Positions 12,883 to 24,334 of a DNA stretch of 64,000 nucleotides are shown one piece after another. Every line of letters starts with the position of its first letter. Position 1 is the stretch's first letter. The position numbers were made by a program, and so were the translations under genes. The notes beneath the pieces were generated by a model that was not told the DNA's origin, made no database searches, and saw nothing but the letters and a program-made list of their open reading frames with translations. The stretch is taken from the NCBI GenBank assembly GCA_007844125.1, contig CM017572.1, positions 23,206,879-23,270,878 on the forward strand, given 5' to 3'. This DNA comes from Sinonovacula constricta. Taxonomy: Eukaryota > Mollusca > Bivalvia > Cardiida > Solecurtidae.

Positions 12883-13250
12883 GTTTAACACTTTTTAAGT
12901 ACTTTTTAGCCAAACGTTAGCGTTAGCGTTGTTTTCAGATTTATGTCATGTAAACTTGTCAAAAACAGTTGATATTTTCCAAAATCGAAGCAAAATAGTT
13001 TTCCATGTATACCCACTACAAGATATTTGCGTGTACACATTTCGGAGCGGCTACTGAATTTGATTTTTTTTTAATGAAGTACGGTTTTAGAAATATTGAA
13101 AAATACCATCTTTCACCTTTGCCTTTACTTTTACTTTTACCAAAGATCCATATGTCGATGCTTTTACGAGACTTTGAAAGGCAAATTTGATATACTAGAA
13201 ATAAAATGTAACATCAAAGAAAATGCAAAAAAAGATTTTGTTCGCTTGGA

Positions 13251-16200
13251 AGGTCTTCCAAAAATGTGAAGTGGTGTCAGATTTCCTCTATGTTGGCCTT
13301 GTCGGTATATGCCTTTTTTCTGATTTCCGACCAAATACATATATAAAAACTTTTTTTAGTGCAGATATTTGACCAAATACGGAGACATTTTCATGATAGC
13401 CGAAAGATAGAGCCCAATGCTTTTCAGTAGTCGGAAGATGGTTTGATCATCTTTCGGATGTATACAAAGAAGTGGTGTTTCCTCTATGTCTGCCTAGTCG
13501 GGATCGGAAGGACTCTCAGCGACCAAGAAAATCCGCTTTATTAGGATTTCCGACCAAATATATATAGATTATCAGGCAGTCAAGATAGACACCAGGAAAC
13601 GAAAGCTAGCTCGATCCTCTTTCAGATGCATATGAAGAAATGCTGTCACATTTCCTCTATGTCGGCCTTGTGGGGGTAGGAGTGAGGTATATACGCGACC
13701 AAAAATCCCTTATTTTGCAGATTTCCTAATTCATACGGAGACATTTTTGAGGCAGTCAGCCCCAAGATAGAGCCAAAGTCTTGTCAGGACTCGAAAGCTG
13801 GTTCGATCCTCTTTCAGATGCATATGAAGAAGTGGAGTCACATTTCCTCTATGTCGGCCTTGTCGGGGTCGAATAGAGGTGTATACGCGACCAAAAATGT
13901 CCATTTTTTGCAGATTTCCTACCACTTACAGAGATATTTTTGAGGCAGTCATCCCCAAGATAGAGCCAAACACTCTGCGGCAATTATAAGCTGATTTAAT
14001 CCTCTTTCATATGCATATGAAGAAGTGGTGTCACATTTTCTCTTTGTAGGCCTTGTCGGGGTCGGAAAGAAGTCTATACGCGACCAAAAATCCCTATTTT
14101 TTTGCAGATTTCCTACCACTTACGAAGACATTTTTGAGGCAGTCAGCCCCTAGATAGAGCAAATCGTTCTGCGGTAGTATAAAGCTGGTTTGATCTTTTT
14201 TCATATGCATATAAAGAAGTGGTGTCACATTTCCTCTGTGTCGGTCTTGTCGGGGCCTGGAAGAGGTCTATACGCGACCAAAAATCCCCCTTTTTTTGCA
14301 GATTTCCTACCACTTACAGAGACATTCTTGAGGCAGTCATCCCCAAGATAGAGCCAAACGCTCTGCAGCAGTCAAAAGCTAGTTTGATCCTCTTTCATAT
14401 GCATATAAAGAAGTAGTGTCACACTTCCTTTATGCGGCCTTGTCGGGGTCGGAAAGAGGTCTATACGCGACCAAAATTCCCCCTTTTTGCAGATTTCCTA
14501 ACACAAACGGAGATATTTTTCAGGCAGTCAGCCCCAAGATAGAGCCAAACGCTCTTCGGCAGTTAAAAGCTGGTTTGATCCTCTTTCATATGTATATGAA
14601 GAAGTGGTGTCACATTTCCTCTATGTCGGCCTTGTCGGGGTCGGAAAGAGGTCTATACGCGACCAAGTATCCCTCTTTTTTGCAGACTTCCTACCACTTA
14701 CAGAGACACTTTTGAGTCAGTCAGCCCCAAGATAGAGCCAAGCGCTCTATGACAGTTAAAAGCTGGTTTAATTCTCTTCCATGTGCATATGAAGAAGTGT
14801 TGTCATATTTCCTCTATGTCGACCTTGTCGGGGTCGAAATGACGTCTAAACGCGACCAAAAATCCCCTGTTTAGCAGATTTCCTACACCATACGAAGGCA
14901 TTTTTGAGGCAGTCAGCTCCACAATAGAGCCCAAGTCTATTCAGGACTCGAAAAATGGTTCGATCCTCTTTCAGATGCATATGAAGAAGTGGTGTCACAT
15001 TTCCTCTATGTCGGCCTTGTCGGGGTCGGAAAGAGGTCTATACGCGACAAAAAATCCCCCTTTTTTGCAGATTTCCTACCACTTACAGAGACATTTTTTA
15101 GGCAGTCAGCCCCAAGATAGAGCCAAACGCTCCAAGGCATTTAAAAGCTGGTTTGATACTCTTTCATATGCATATGAAGAAGTGGTGTCACATTTCCTCT
15201 ATGTCGGCCTTGTCAGGGTCGGAAAGAGGTCTATACGCGACCAAAAATCCAATTATTTTTGCAGATTTCCTACCACATACAGAGACATTTTTGAGGCAGT
15301 CAGCCCCAAGATAGAGCCAAACGCCTCACGGCAGTTAAAAGCTGGTTTACTCCTCTTTCATATGCATATGACGAAGTGGTGTCACATTTCCTCTATGTCG
15401 GCCTTGTCGGGGTCGGAAAGAGGTCTATACGCGACCAAAAATCCAACTTTTTTGCAGATTTCCTACCACTTACAGAGACATTTTTTAGGCAGTCAGCCCC
15501 AAAATAGAGCCAAACGCTTCACGGCAGTTAAAAGCTGATTTACTCCTCTTCCATATGCATATGACGAAGTGGTGTCACATTTCCTCTATGTCGGCCTTGT
15601 CGGGGTCGGAATAAGGTCTATACGCGACAAAAAAATCCATTTTTTTTGCAGATTTCCTACCACTTACAGAGACATTTTTGAGGCAGTCAGCCCCAAGATA
15701 TAGCCAAACGCTCCACGGCAGTTAAAAGCTGGTTTGATCCTCTTTCATATGCATATGAAGAAGTGGTGTCACATTTCCTCTATGTCGGCCTTGTCGGGGT
15801 CGGAAAGAGGTCTATACGCGACCGAAAATCCCCCTTTTTTGCAGATTTACTACCACTTACAGAGACATTTTTAAGGCAGTCAGCCCAAGATAGAGCCAAA
15901 CGCCTCACGGCAGTTAAAAGCTGGTTTACTCCTCTTTCATATGCATATGACGAAGTGGTGTCACATTTCCTCTATGTCGGCCTTGTCGGGGTCGAAATGA
16001 CGTCTAAACGCGATCAAAAATCCCCTGTTTAGCAGATTTCCTACACCATACGAAGGCATTTTGGGGCAGTCAGCTCCACAATAGAGCCCAAGTCTATTCA
16101 GGACTAGAAAAATGGTTCGATCCTCTTTCAGATGCATATGAAGAAGTGGTGTCACATTTCCTCTATGTCGGCCTTGTCGGGGTCGGAAAGAGGTCTATAC

Positions 16201-18680
16201 GCGACCAAAAATCCAACTTTTTTGCAGATTTCCTACCACTTACAGAGACATTTTTGAGGCAGTCATCCCCAAGATAGAGCCAAACGTTTCACAGCATTTA
16301 AAAGCTTATTTGATCCTCTTTCATGTGCATATGACGAAGTGGTGTCACATTTCCTCTATGTCGGCCTTGTCGGGGTCGGAAAGAGGTCTATACGCGACAA
16401 AATATCCGCTTTTTTTTGCAGATTTCCTACCACTTACAGAGACATTTTTAGGCAGTCAGCCCCAAGATAGAGCCAAACGCTCCAAGGCATTTAAAAGCTG
16501 GTTTGATACTCTTTCATATGCATATGAAGAAGTGGTGTCACATTTCCTCTATGTCGGCCTTGTCGGGGTCGGAAAGAGGTCTATACGCGACCAAAAATCC
16601 AATTATTTTTGCAGATTTCCTACCACATACAGAGACATTTTTGAGGCAGTCAGCCCCAAGATAGAGCCAAACGCTCTTCGGCAGTTAAAAGCTGGTTTGA
16701 TCCTCTTTCATATGCATATGAAGAAGTGGTGTCACATTTCCTCTATGTCGACATTGCCGGGGTCGGAAAGAGGTCTATACGCGACCGAAAATCCAACTTT
16801 TTTGCAGATTTCCTACCACTTACAGAGACATTTTTGAGGCAGTCAGCCCCAAGATAGAGCCAAACGCCTCACGGCAGTTAAAAGCTGGTTTACTCCTCTT
16901 TCATATGCATATGACGAAGTGGTGTCACATTTCCTCTATGTCGGCCTTGTCGGGGTCGGAAAGAGGTCTATACGCGACCAAAAATCCAGCTTTTTTGCAG
17001 ATTTCCTACCACTTACAGAGACATTTTTAGGCAGTCAGCCCCAAGATAGAGCCAAACGCCTCACGGCAGTTAAAAGCTGATTTACTCCTCTTTCATATGC
17101 ATATGACGAAGTGGTGTCACATTTCCTCTATGTCGGCCTTGTCGGGGTCGGAAAGAGGTCTATACGCGACAAAAAAATCCATTTTTTTTTTTGCAGATTT
17201 CCTACCACTTACAGAGACATTTTTGAGGCAGTCAGCCCCAAGATAGAGCCAAACGCTCCACGGCAGTTAAAAGCTGGTTTGATCCTCTTTCATATGCATA
17301 TGAAGAAGTGGTGTCACATTTCCTCTATGTCGGCCTTGTCGGGGTCGGAAAGAGGTCTATACGCGACCGAAAATCCCCCTTTTTTTCAGATTTCCTACCA
17401 CTTACAGAGACATTTTTGAGGCAGTCAGCCCCAAGATAGAGCCAAACGCCTCACGGCAGTTAAAAGCTGGTTTACTCCTCTTTCATATGCATATGACGAA
17501 GTGGTGTCACATTTCCTCTATGTCGGCCTTGTCGGGGTCGGAAAGAGGTCTATACGCGACCAAAAATCCAACTTTTTTGCAGATTTCCTACCACTTACAG
17601 AGACATTTTTTAGGCAGTCAGCCCCAAGATAGAGCCAAACGCTTCACGGCAGTTAAAAGCTGATTTACTCCTCTTTCATATGCATATGACGAAGTGGTGT
17701 CACATTTCCTCTATGTCGGCCTTGTCGGGGTCGGAAAGAGGTCTATACGCGACAAAAAAATCCATTTTTTTTTTTAGATTTCCTACCACTTACAGAGACA
17801 TTTTTGAGGCAGTCAGCCCCAAGATAGAGCCAAACGCTTCGCGGCAGTTAAAAGCTGGTTTAATTCTCTTTCATATGCATATGACGAAGTGGTGTCACAT
17901 TTCCTCTATGTTGGCCTTGTCGGGGTCGGAAAGAGGTCTATACGCGACAAAAAAAAATCCATTTTTTTGCAGATTTCGTACCACTTACAGAGACATTTTT
18001 GAGGCAGTCAGCCCCAAGATAGAGCCAAACGCTCCACGGCAGTTTAAAGCTGGTTTAATCCTCTTTCATATGCATATGAAGAAGTGGTGTCACATTTCCT
18101 CTATGTCGGCCTTGTCGGGGTCGGAAAGAGGTCTATACGCGACCGAAAATCCAACTTTTTTTGCAGATTTCGTACCACTTACGGAGACATTTTTTAGGCA
18201 GTCAGCCCCAAGATAGAGCCAAGGATTTTTCACGACTCGAAAGCCGGTTCGATCCTCTTTCATATGCATATAAAGAAGTGGTGTCACATTTCCTCTATGT
18301 CGGCCTTGTCTTGGTCGGCATGGGGTCTATAGGCGACCAAAAATCCAACCTTTTTGCCGTTTTCCTACCACTCTCGGAGACATTTTTGAGGCAGTCAGCC
18401 CCAAGATAGAGCCAAACGCTCTGCGGCAATTAAAAGCTGATTCAATCCTCTTCCATATGCATATGAAGAAGTGGTGTCAAATTTCCTCTTTGTAGGCCTT
18501 GTCGGGGTCGGAAAGAGGTCTATACGCGACCAAAAATCCCCCTTTTTTGCCGATTTCCTACCACTTACGAAGACATTCTTGAGTCAGTCAGCCCCAAGAT
18601 AGAGCCAAGCGCTCTATGACAGTTAAAAGCTGGTTTAATCCTCTTTCATGTGCATATGAAGAAGTGTTGTCATATTTCCT
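13251..18680 (+). repeat. 193-bp satellite, array B (about 28 copies)
   Basis: Same monomer as array A but inverted. Boxes recur about every 193 bp, for example GCAG at 15067 and 15260: TGTCACATTTCCTCTATG, CGGCCTTGTCGGGGTCGG, TATACGCGAC, TTTGCAGATTTCCTACCAC and GAGGCAGTCAGCCCCAAG. Each monomer holds the 12-bp palindrome CATATGCATATG. Copies at 15-18 kb are the most uniform, and those at 13.3-14.0 kb and beyond 18.2 kb are diverged. Variant blocks recur (AAGTCTATTCAGGACT near 14935 and 16090), suggesting multi-monomer duplications. Plus-strand frames of up to 187 codons are read-through. Confidence 0.95.
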
Positions 18681-18880
18681 CCAAAAATTGCGGATATTTT
18701 ATCACTTACGGGGACACTTCATGGCAGTCAGTCCCAAGATTGCTTTAGGAGTCGAAAGGTTCGATCCCTTTGAAATGTTGTCACATTTCCTCTACGTCGG
18801 CCTACTCTGGGTCGGACACAATCTTGGGACTGACTGCCATGAAGTGTCCCCGTAAGTGATAAAATATCCGCAATTTTTGG
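18681..18880. repeat. Perfect 62-bp inverted repeat at the end of array B
   Basis: Left arm 18681-18742 and right arm 18819-18880 are exact reverse complements (62 of 62), separated by 76 bp that still resembles the satellite. The arms are themselves satellite-like (TATCACTTACGGGGACACTT, GGCAGTCAGTCCCAAG), so a monomer part has been copied in inverse orientation. Beyond the right arm satellite similarity fades and a helicase exon begins. Confidence 0.95.
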
Positions 18881-18943
18881 TTGCAGATATGACTCTTTTC
18901 GACCAAATCAGGACCGAAACTCCGCACAGGGTTTACGACATCG

Positions 18944-19306
18944 CTACGCTCGCTTAAAACCACTGCCATCATACAAAATCACGTGACGATAGATGAGGCT
19001 TTTGCCGTAACCAACGGGCAGATTAGCTCTGACGTCTTTGCCTGCCAACAGAGACTGCAGACACTCGATCTGTTTGGGTTTCGCTTTTATGGAGGAGTCA
19101 AACTCCGTTATAACTTTGTGAATTTTTTCAACAGTATCCATTGATTGTTTACATTGAACCGGTGTTACACTAAAATTTCGCCCTCGACGAAAGGGCGGAA
19201 ATGGCCGAGTTGTTACGATTGTAGTGATAAATACATTCTTTTTTTTTTCTTTATCGTTAGAATTTGTTTTTTTATCCATTATTAGTCGTTTTTCTAACAT
19301 ACACAT
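18944..19306 (-). CDS. RecQ-type DNA helicase, N-terminal fragment
   Basis: A frame of about 120 codons read from 19306 down to 18944. Its last third (residues ~77-110) reads KPKQIECLQSLLAGKDV, then LPVGYGKSLIY. This matches the Q motif followed by the Walker A / motif I of RecQ-family ATP-dependent 3'-5' DNA helicases (usual motif LPTGxGKSL). The N-terminal part is basic and low complexity. DEAH-box motif II and everything beyond are missing: the frame runs past the expected end of homology and stops about 60 bp from the satellite hairpin. It may be a first exon whose continuation has been replaced by satellite, or a piece carried by a repeat. No convincing GT donor was found after the motif. 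An internal ATG near residue 10 is an alternative start. Confidence 0.6.
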   Translation of the reverse strand: MCMLEKRLIMDKKTNSNDKEKKKNVFITTIVTTRPFPPFRRGRNFSVTPVQCKQSMDTVEKIHKVITEFDSSIKAKPKQIECLQSLLAGKDVRANLPVGYGKSLIYRHVILYDGSGFKRA

Positions 19307-19419
19307 TCATTCCGATTGTCATTTTACTGAACAAAAAATTGAAAGTAAAAAAATCAAATCCTTCCAGATCTGGAAGGATTTCTGTGTATATGGCAGAGAT
19401 TCTCCTTACTGAAAGGGGG

Positions 19420-19615
19420 AGATCACTGCGTTGGAGATTGGCGAAACTTGCGTGCTGCCCTCTGGTGAGAGAATGTGCCAATCGGGACCCCTCGGCGATT
19501 TCTTCGGAAATAGACCTCGGGAATCATCACTCGGAACTCCTCGGGTAATTCCGTCCTCTACGTAATCCGAAGCTTGCCTGAGATCGCCGAGTAGGTACGA
19601 TTGGGGAGTCATATG
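19420..19615. repeat. Hairpin-repeat family, copy a (degenerate)
   Basis: Contains CGGAACTCCTCGGGTAATTC, GAGATCGCCGAGTAGGTACG and CCCTCTGGTGAGAGAATG, shared with copies at 19.93-20.11 kb and 29.75-29.87 kb. It lies just upstream of the RecQ-like start on the minus strand. Confidence 0.65.
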
Positions 19616-19930
19616 CAGAGAAAGTAGTCCGTCCCTGATTGTGACCTCGCGTGATCACTATGAACAATGAAATACGAAATTCTAAATACACACTAAAGAA
19701 AAGGTAAGCATGAAATTTTCATTGTTCAGTGTTTTAATGGATTTAGGTTTTTCTACATGGTATCAAAGATCGCCATATTTAAACAAACGCGCTTAGGTAG
19801 CCGAATTACAACCGACCATATCACTGAATCTATAAATAGATGGTTGTATCACTACTATGGTTTACGAGGTTATTTTCCGAAAGTTACGGAAATGGCCGAG
19901 TTGTTATGATTGAGAATGTGCATTCTCATT

Positions 19931-20108
19931 GGTGCACAATCTCCAATCGGAACTCCTCGGGTAATTCCGTCCTCGGGACAATCATGATTCGTGAATTATC
20001 CGAGGTGTTCCGATTGGCACAATCTCCCATGCAGAGTTGTCGTTCGTTCCTCTCACATACACATGACATTCTCTCACCAGAGCTAGCACGCCCTCTGGTG
20101 AGAGAATG
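19931..20108. repeat. Hairpin-repeat family, copy b with two palindromes
   Basis: First palindrome: 25-bp arms at 19943-19967 and 19993-20017, 23 of 25 paired, starting CCAATCGGAACTCCTCGGG. Second: 16-bp perfect arms at 20067-20082 and 20093-20108 (CATTCTCTCACCAGAG and its complement) around a 10-bp loop. Probably a small non-autonomous mobile element; no coding capacity. Confidence 0.75.
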
Positions 20109-21188
20109 ATACACATGAATGTATGAGCCGATGGTAGAGAGTGATTGGTGCATTTTATTGCAAAGGGACAATCGAAACAACTCGGCAAAGGGAGGGAAGC
20201 CTATGACTAAACAGCAAACAGTCTCCTCTTGTAAGAGCACGGTGATTAGTTTGGAAATCAAACATACTTCTAGACTATACATCGTTTTAGTCTTCGTCGT
20301 TGAATAAAAATCCACTACTGACTCGACTGAGTTAATCCGAGGAGTTCTCATTCAAAAGTCCTTGGTTTCATTTAGTAATTTATTACGTTTCAAAGGTATG
20401 TGATAATTTATTTATGTTAAGAATATCGAGTGTTTGTGTTTTCCTTGTGTTAGATGTATGTTCTGGTTAGAATGCATTTTAGTGGGGCGCTGTTCCGCCA
20501 TTATTGTTCACTTTTTCGGGCAGAACCGGAAACAGAACATTTTGTTGAATTGGACGGTTGATAGATATGAGTCCATGGAATTAGTGAGTGAAGTTACCCA
20601 CCAACATTACAACATAAATATGTCATTATATTAATTTATTTCAGTGATACTAACACTTTTAAATGTTTGTAACTAAATTATATTCAAAGTTTCACTGTAC
20701 CTGAGACTTTTAAATGCAATCCAACATTTTTAGTCAGAGCTTAAAGAGGAACACAAAGAATCACACAAAATAAACCTGAAATGAGAAAGAAATACATAAC
20801 TAAGTTCTTCGCGTCAATCAAGTCAGTCCAGTGTGACAAGCACAAATTATGGGCCTGATTTCTAGTTTTGGCATGTCCATTTGACAAGCACACATTTTTG
20901 GCTTGATTTCTCGTTTTCAGATGCAGGTTCAGTTGACAAGCACAAATTGAATCATTGGTCCCAAAAAAGTGTTAGTAATTATAAAAAAGTGTATCAATGT
21001 GTGTGTCAATGTGCTTTTAATTACATGAGGCAATGTACAACTTTACAGGAGTACAAGATGAAGTTTAAAAATATTCGAATACTCCACCAACCACCAAAAT
21101 ACCTTACAAGTAATATAGTTCATGTTTACATTCTTGTTTACAAGTTTCTTAGCCATTGTCAACAAAGTGTTCATTTATCTTTCAGAAA
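20109..21188. other. No gene recognised upstream of the TatD pseudogene
   Basis: AT-rich sequence with a few diffuse repeats (TTGACAAGCACA at about 20882 and 20934). Short frames show no domain. Confidence 0.5.
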
Positions 21189-23392
21189 ATGGACACCGTT
21201 ACAAAAATAACTGAATTGACAAAGGAACTGGTGAGTTTGAAAGATCTCGCTGACCAAATTCTGCTGTCGTCTGCAGAAGGTATGCAGCAGAAGGAGTCAA
21301 TGCTCGGTCAGGTTGAGGTAGCAAAAAGCCAGCGTGACGTGGATTGGTTGAAGTCTGTTGCGCGGAAGGTGGACAAATTACAGTTCGCTGAATGCCAATG
21401 GATTGCTGACCATATCCATCTGATGCAATGGTCTACCCGGTCCAAGGTGGCAAAGATGCCGGAACCCACCAGGGATATCCGGCTTAAGACACATCCCAAC
21501 TTGGAACGGGTAGTTGAAAACGCTGCCAAGACAGCATCGAGTGGGCCTGTTGAGGCGCCTATGGAGGTTGCGGTTCCTGATTTCGCCTCTCCTGGGAACA
21601 CCCAGCTCGCCGAAGGGAGTGTTGACCCGGTGCCATCGACCTCATCTGGCCACAGTGGGTCGGAATTACGTAGGTAAAAGAGTGGGTAATGAACCTGCGA
21701 CTCCGACAGTCTGCGAATCTCAGGGTAAGGGTGCGTCGATGGGTAAAAAAATAACAGGCATAAATAATAGCAAACCTTGTCTTACAAACCCGCGGCAAAA
21801 CCAATCCGCTGGTCGTAAAGGGCAGCATCACCCTCGCTCTTCAGTCTTGTGGGCAAAACCCTAATGATTGCCAGTGGGGTCCTGAGAAGAAGGTGAGGGA
21901 TGATCATAGTAGGTCAACCACCAAAAAGAAAGGAAAGGTTGAGATAGTGAGACCTGCTGCACCAGCTGCAGCTGCGGAGACCCCAGTGCCTTCAGATGGC
22001 TGCCCAGTCCCTGGTTGTGGTGCAAGGATAATGAGGGTGCACGCATTGGAGTGCCATGTGCCTGTCATCTTTGACGAGAGGCAGGGTCGCACTGAAGAGG
22101 TGGCTCGCCGACGTTTGAGCGCCTTACGGGTGTGCTGTCGGTTCTGGGGCAACTGGCGATTGAGGAGTTGGCACAATTCGCATGCCGAATTAAGCTCGCA
22201 CAGTGTGGCAAGCGGTACAGTTTGTCGCGGGCTTATTCGGAGGCAATGTTGACTTTGTGTCAACTGCAGGGGTGGGAGGTTCCGGAGAGGTTTACCTTCT
22301 CTGAGCCTCTACATCAGAGAAAAGCCTTGAAGGAGGCTTATCCTGAACTTGGTCCGCCCATCAGGGATACCCTACCACTTGCCTTTGACGCCTGCTTTCA
22401 CCTCGATCGTACCCGCAAAAAGTGCAAAAAGGTTACTGTCGAAACGATGGTGAACAGTATGGCTCCGCATGAGGAGTATCAAGTGCAGGTGCAGGGTTGT
22501 CACTAGAAATATTTTGAGCAGGCTCAATTAACTATTGAGGAGGCTAGGCTTTGCGAGCGCCGAAGGTGAAAAGCGTTGCTAGGGGTGTCCGGGGGCATGC
22601 TCTTGACCATTTTTCATTTTTTTCTTCAAATTAGAGGCGGCCCGATTTTCATTTGAGGTGGTCAAATCGGCCGCCTCCTAATGACAACCCTGAGGTGTCT
22701 GGAGGCATAGCGGTCTTCTGTGATCCTGCAACATATCCGACGGAGACCCTAACGACGGAACTCACTGCAAATGGGTTCGGAGTCGCTATTGGCCTACACC
22801 CCAAAAATGCCCAGTCATATGGACACAGGGAGTGGGAGGCCTTTGAGCGAAGTCTGGCCTTACCGGGTATAAAAGCCCTTGGTGAGGTGGGGCTAGACTA
22901 CTCTGTCCATCCAGGGGGTTGGATTTCCCAAATCCGCACCTTGGATTGGGCGCTAAAAATTCTTCAACCAGACCGGGTTCTTGTTTTGCACTGCCGACCT
23001 CAGGAGTCTGTAAGTGCAGACACGATCCTGGTGCAAGGGTTGCACCAGATTTAGGGGGTGGTACCGAGGGAACAGCGTATCCATTTACACTGTTACTTTG
23101 GATCTATCCATACTGTAGAGCTCTGGCTGCTAGAGTTCCCAAACACTCTATTTGGGTTCGTGTGAGGTTCGGCATGGGCTGGAAACAGTCTTCAAAGGGA
23201 ATGCATAGCAAAAGTTGCTGAAGATAGAATCCTCTTGGAGACTGATTCTCCCTACTTTTGTGGGAACCGGCCATTCTCATCGCCTTCCCTGCTCGGCATG
23301 ACTGCTGAGTATGTAGCTGGTATTCGGGGACAGGAGTGGACCCATGTTTTTCAGGTGGCAAGTAGTAATGCTAAGTCCCTGTATGGCATGTA
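21189..23392 (+). pseudogene. TatD-family metallo-nuclease gene (TATDN2-like), decayed
   Basis: An intronless plus-strand reading. ATG at 21189 (MDTVTKITELTKELVSLKD) opens a coiled-coil-like segment, then a low-complexity linker, then a C-x4-C zinc-knuckle-like stretch (CPVPGCG, ~22001). The TatD barrel starts near 22380 (FDACFHLDRT) and continues with GLHPKNA (~22795), ALGEVGLDYS (~22880), VLHC (~22983), RIHLHCYFG (~23076) and LLETDSPYF (~23232), ending at 23392. These are the metal-binding landmarks of TatD DNases. The reading needs about four frame changes (near 21665, 21860, 22130 and 22510) and crosses stops at 23052 and about 23178, so it is not functional as shown. In the D-x-H-x-H motif the first His is Cys. 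Lack of introns suggests a retrocopy or a mobile-element passenger; no poly-A tail is obvious. Confidence 0.8.
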
Positions 23393-23519
23393 GGGAGCCA
23401 TGACCTCGTGACTTTAGAATTAATGACAATTTTTAATAATAATAATCATTATGAACAATATCTGCAAAATATGATAAATTAGAAAGAATAATAACAATTA
23501 ATTATAAATAACAGAAAAA

Positions 23520-23640
23520 GTAGGAGGAGAAAATAATCCTGTCCCTAACGGGGATTCGAACCCGGGACCTTCAGATCAGTAGGCTGACACTCAACTACGT
23601 CGCTAAAGGGTTAACCCAACAGCAAGGCTGTTGGAAGTGC
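23520..23640 (-). repeat. tRNA-derived SINE or tRNA pseudogene
   Basis: On the minus strand an A-box-like TAGCGACGTAGTTGAGTG is followed by ACTGATCTGAAGGTCCCGG and the B box GGTTCGAATCCC. The fold is tRNA-like, but the acceptor stem is poor and the anticodon loop is abnormal. The downstream (minus) sequence is AT-rich, as in SINE tails. Confidence 0.6.
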
Positions 23641-23739
23641 CTATATGCACTACACTCCTCCCCCTTTACTTTTTTTGGGGCCCAAGCACGTCTCAGGACA
23701 GCCACACCAGGCTTCCGCTTACTTCTGACACCATTAAAG

Positions 23740-24030
23740 TAAATCTATCATATAATAAACTTTAAAGCTGTGACTTAGATCACATAATTTATAACATAAC
23801 ATTTTAAGATACTGATCCTCATTTCGATCAGAAATATAAGGACCTAATAAGAATAATAACAATATATTAAGAAAACAAAAGCAAAGCCAAATGGTATAAG
23901 GACTTACACCCCACACCCCCGAGACATCAAAACACTAAACCAATAAGTCATTACTATAATCTTCATGTTGTAATGTGCTCGCCATATATTCCTATAGGTG
24001 AAAGGCGAGGGTAAACAAATCCATTTGTCG
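23740..24030 (+). repeat. Dispersed ~285-bp repeat, copy 1
   Basis: Similar in order and spacing to 60.45-61.0 kb (AATAAACTTT, AGATCACA, CATAACATT, CTTACACCCC versus CCTACACCCC, TAATGTGCTCGCCATAT, AGGTGAAAGGCGAG). Its right end also occurs inverted at 63774-63824. This copy is an empty version of the site split by a MITE at 60.69 kb. Confidence 0.7.
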
Positions 24031-24334
24031 TCATCACTAGAAAAGTAGTAGGTGTATTTTGGGGAACCTGACCCTACCTTGAATATGGTGGTGACCCCGC
24101 AGTTTTCAGAACGAAAAAAAAGTGTTGTCAAAATAAATACCTACCCTACCCACCTACTTTTTTTAGAGTGTTTCCGCCAGAGCATGTACACATTCAGATA
24201 TTACTAGTGCTGCTTATAAAAAAAACCACTATAACTTGTCTTTTTGAGTTAATTTTTCAGAACTTTGAAATGAGAGATATGAATTGCACTAGAAATGTTT
24301 GATTAATATACGTGTATTTTTTATTTGTTCACAG

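Larger units (their letters stand above)
11204..13250. other. Non-coding stretch between minisatellite and array B
   Basis: Holds purine-rich sequence to 11300, a G-tract, a tRNA-like B-box fragment near 11830, a long (CT)n tract and AT-rich DNA. No gene recognised. Short frames, including 12474-12680, show no domain. Confidence 0.6.

Noticed and set aside
12707..12920. Arg/Glu- and Ser/Leu-repeat proteins
   Set aside because: Artefacts of the (CT)n microsatellite.
12910..12935. GTTAGC repeats as telomere-like sequence
   Set aside because: Only two or three hexamer copies and not the TTAGGG motif.
14975..18409. Several 80-187-codon plus-strand frames with similar sequences
   Set aside because: All are the 193-bp satellite read in shifting frames; none extends beyond the array.
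7232..18680. CRISPR-like array
   Set aside because: Units are contiguous 193-bp or 49-bp repeats without unique spacers, in a eukaryotic context.
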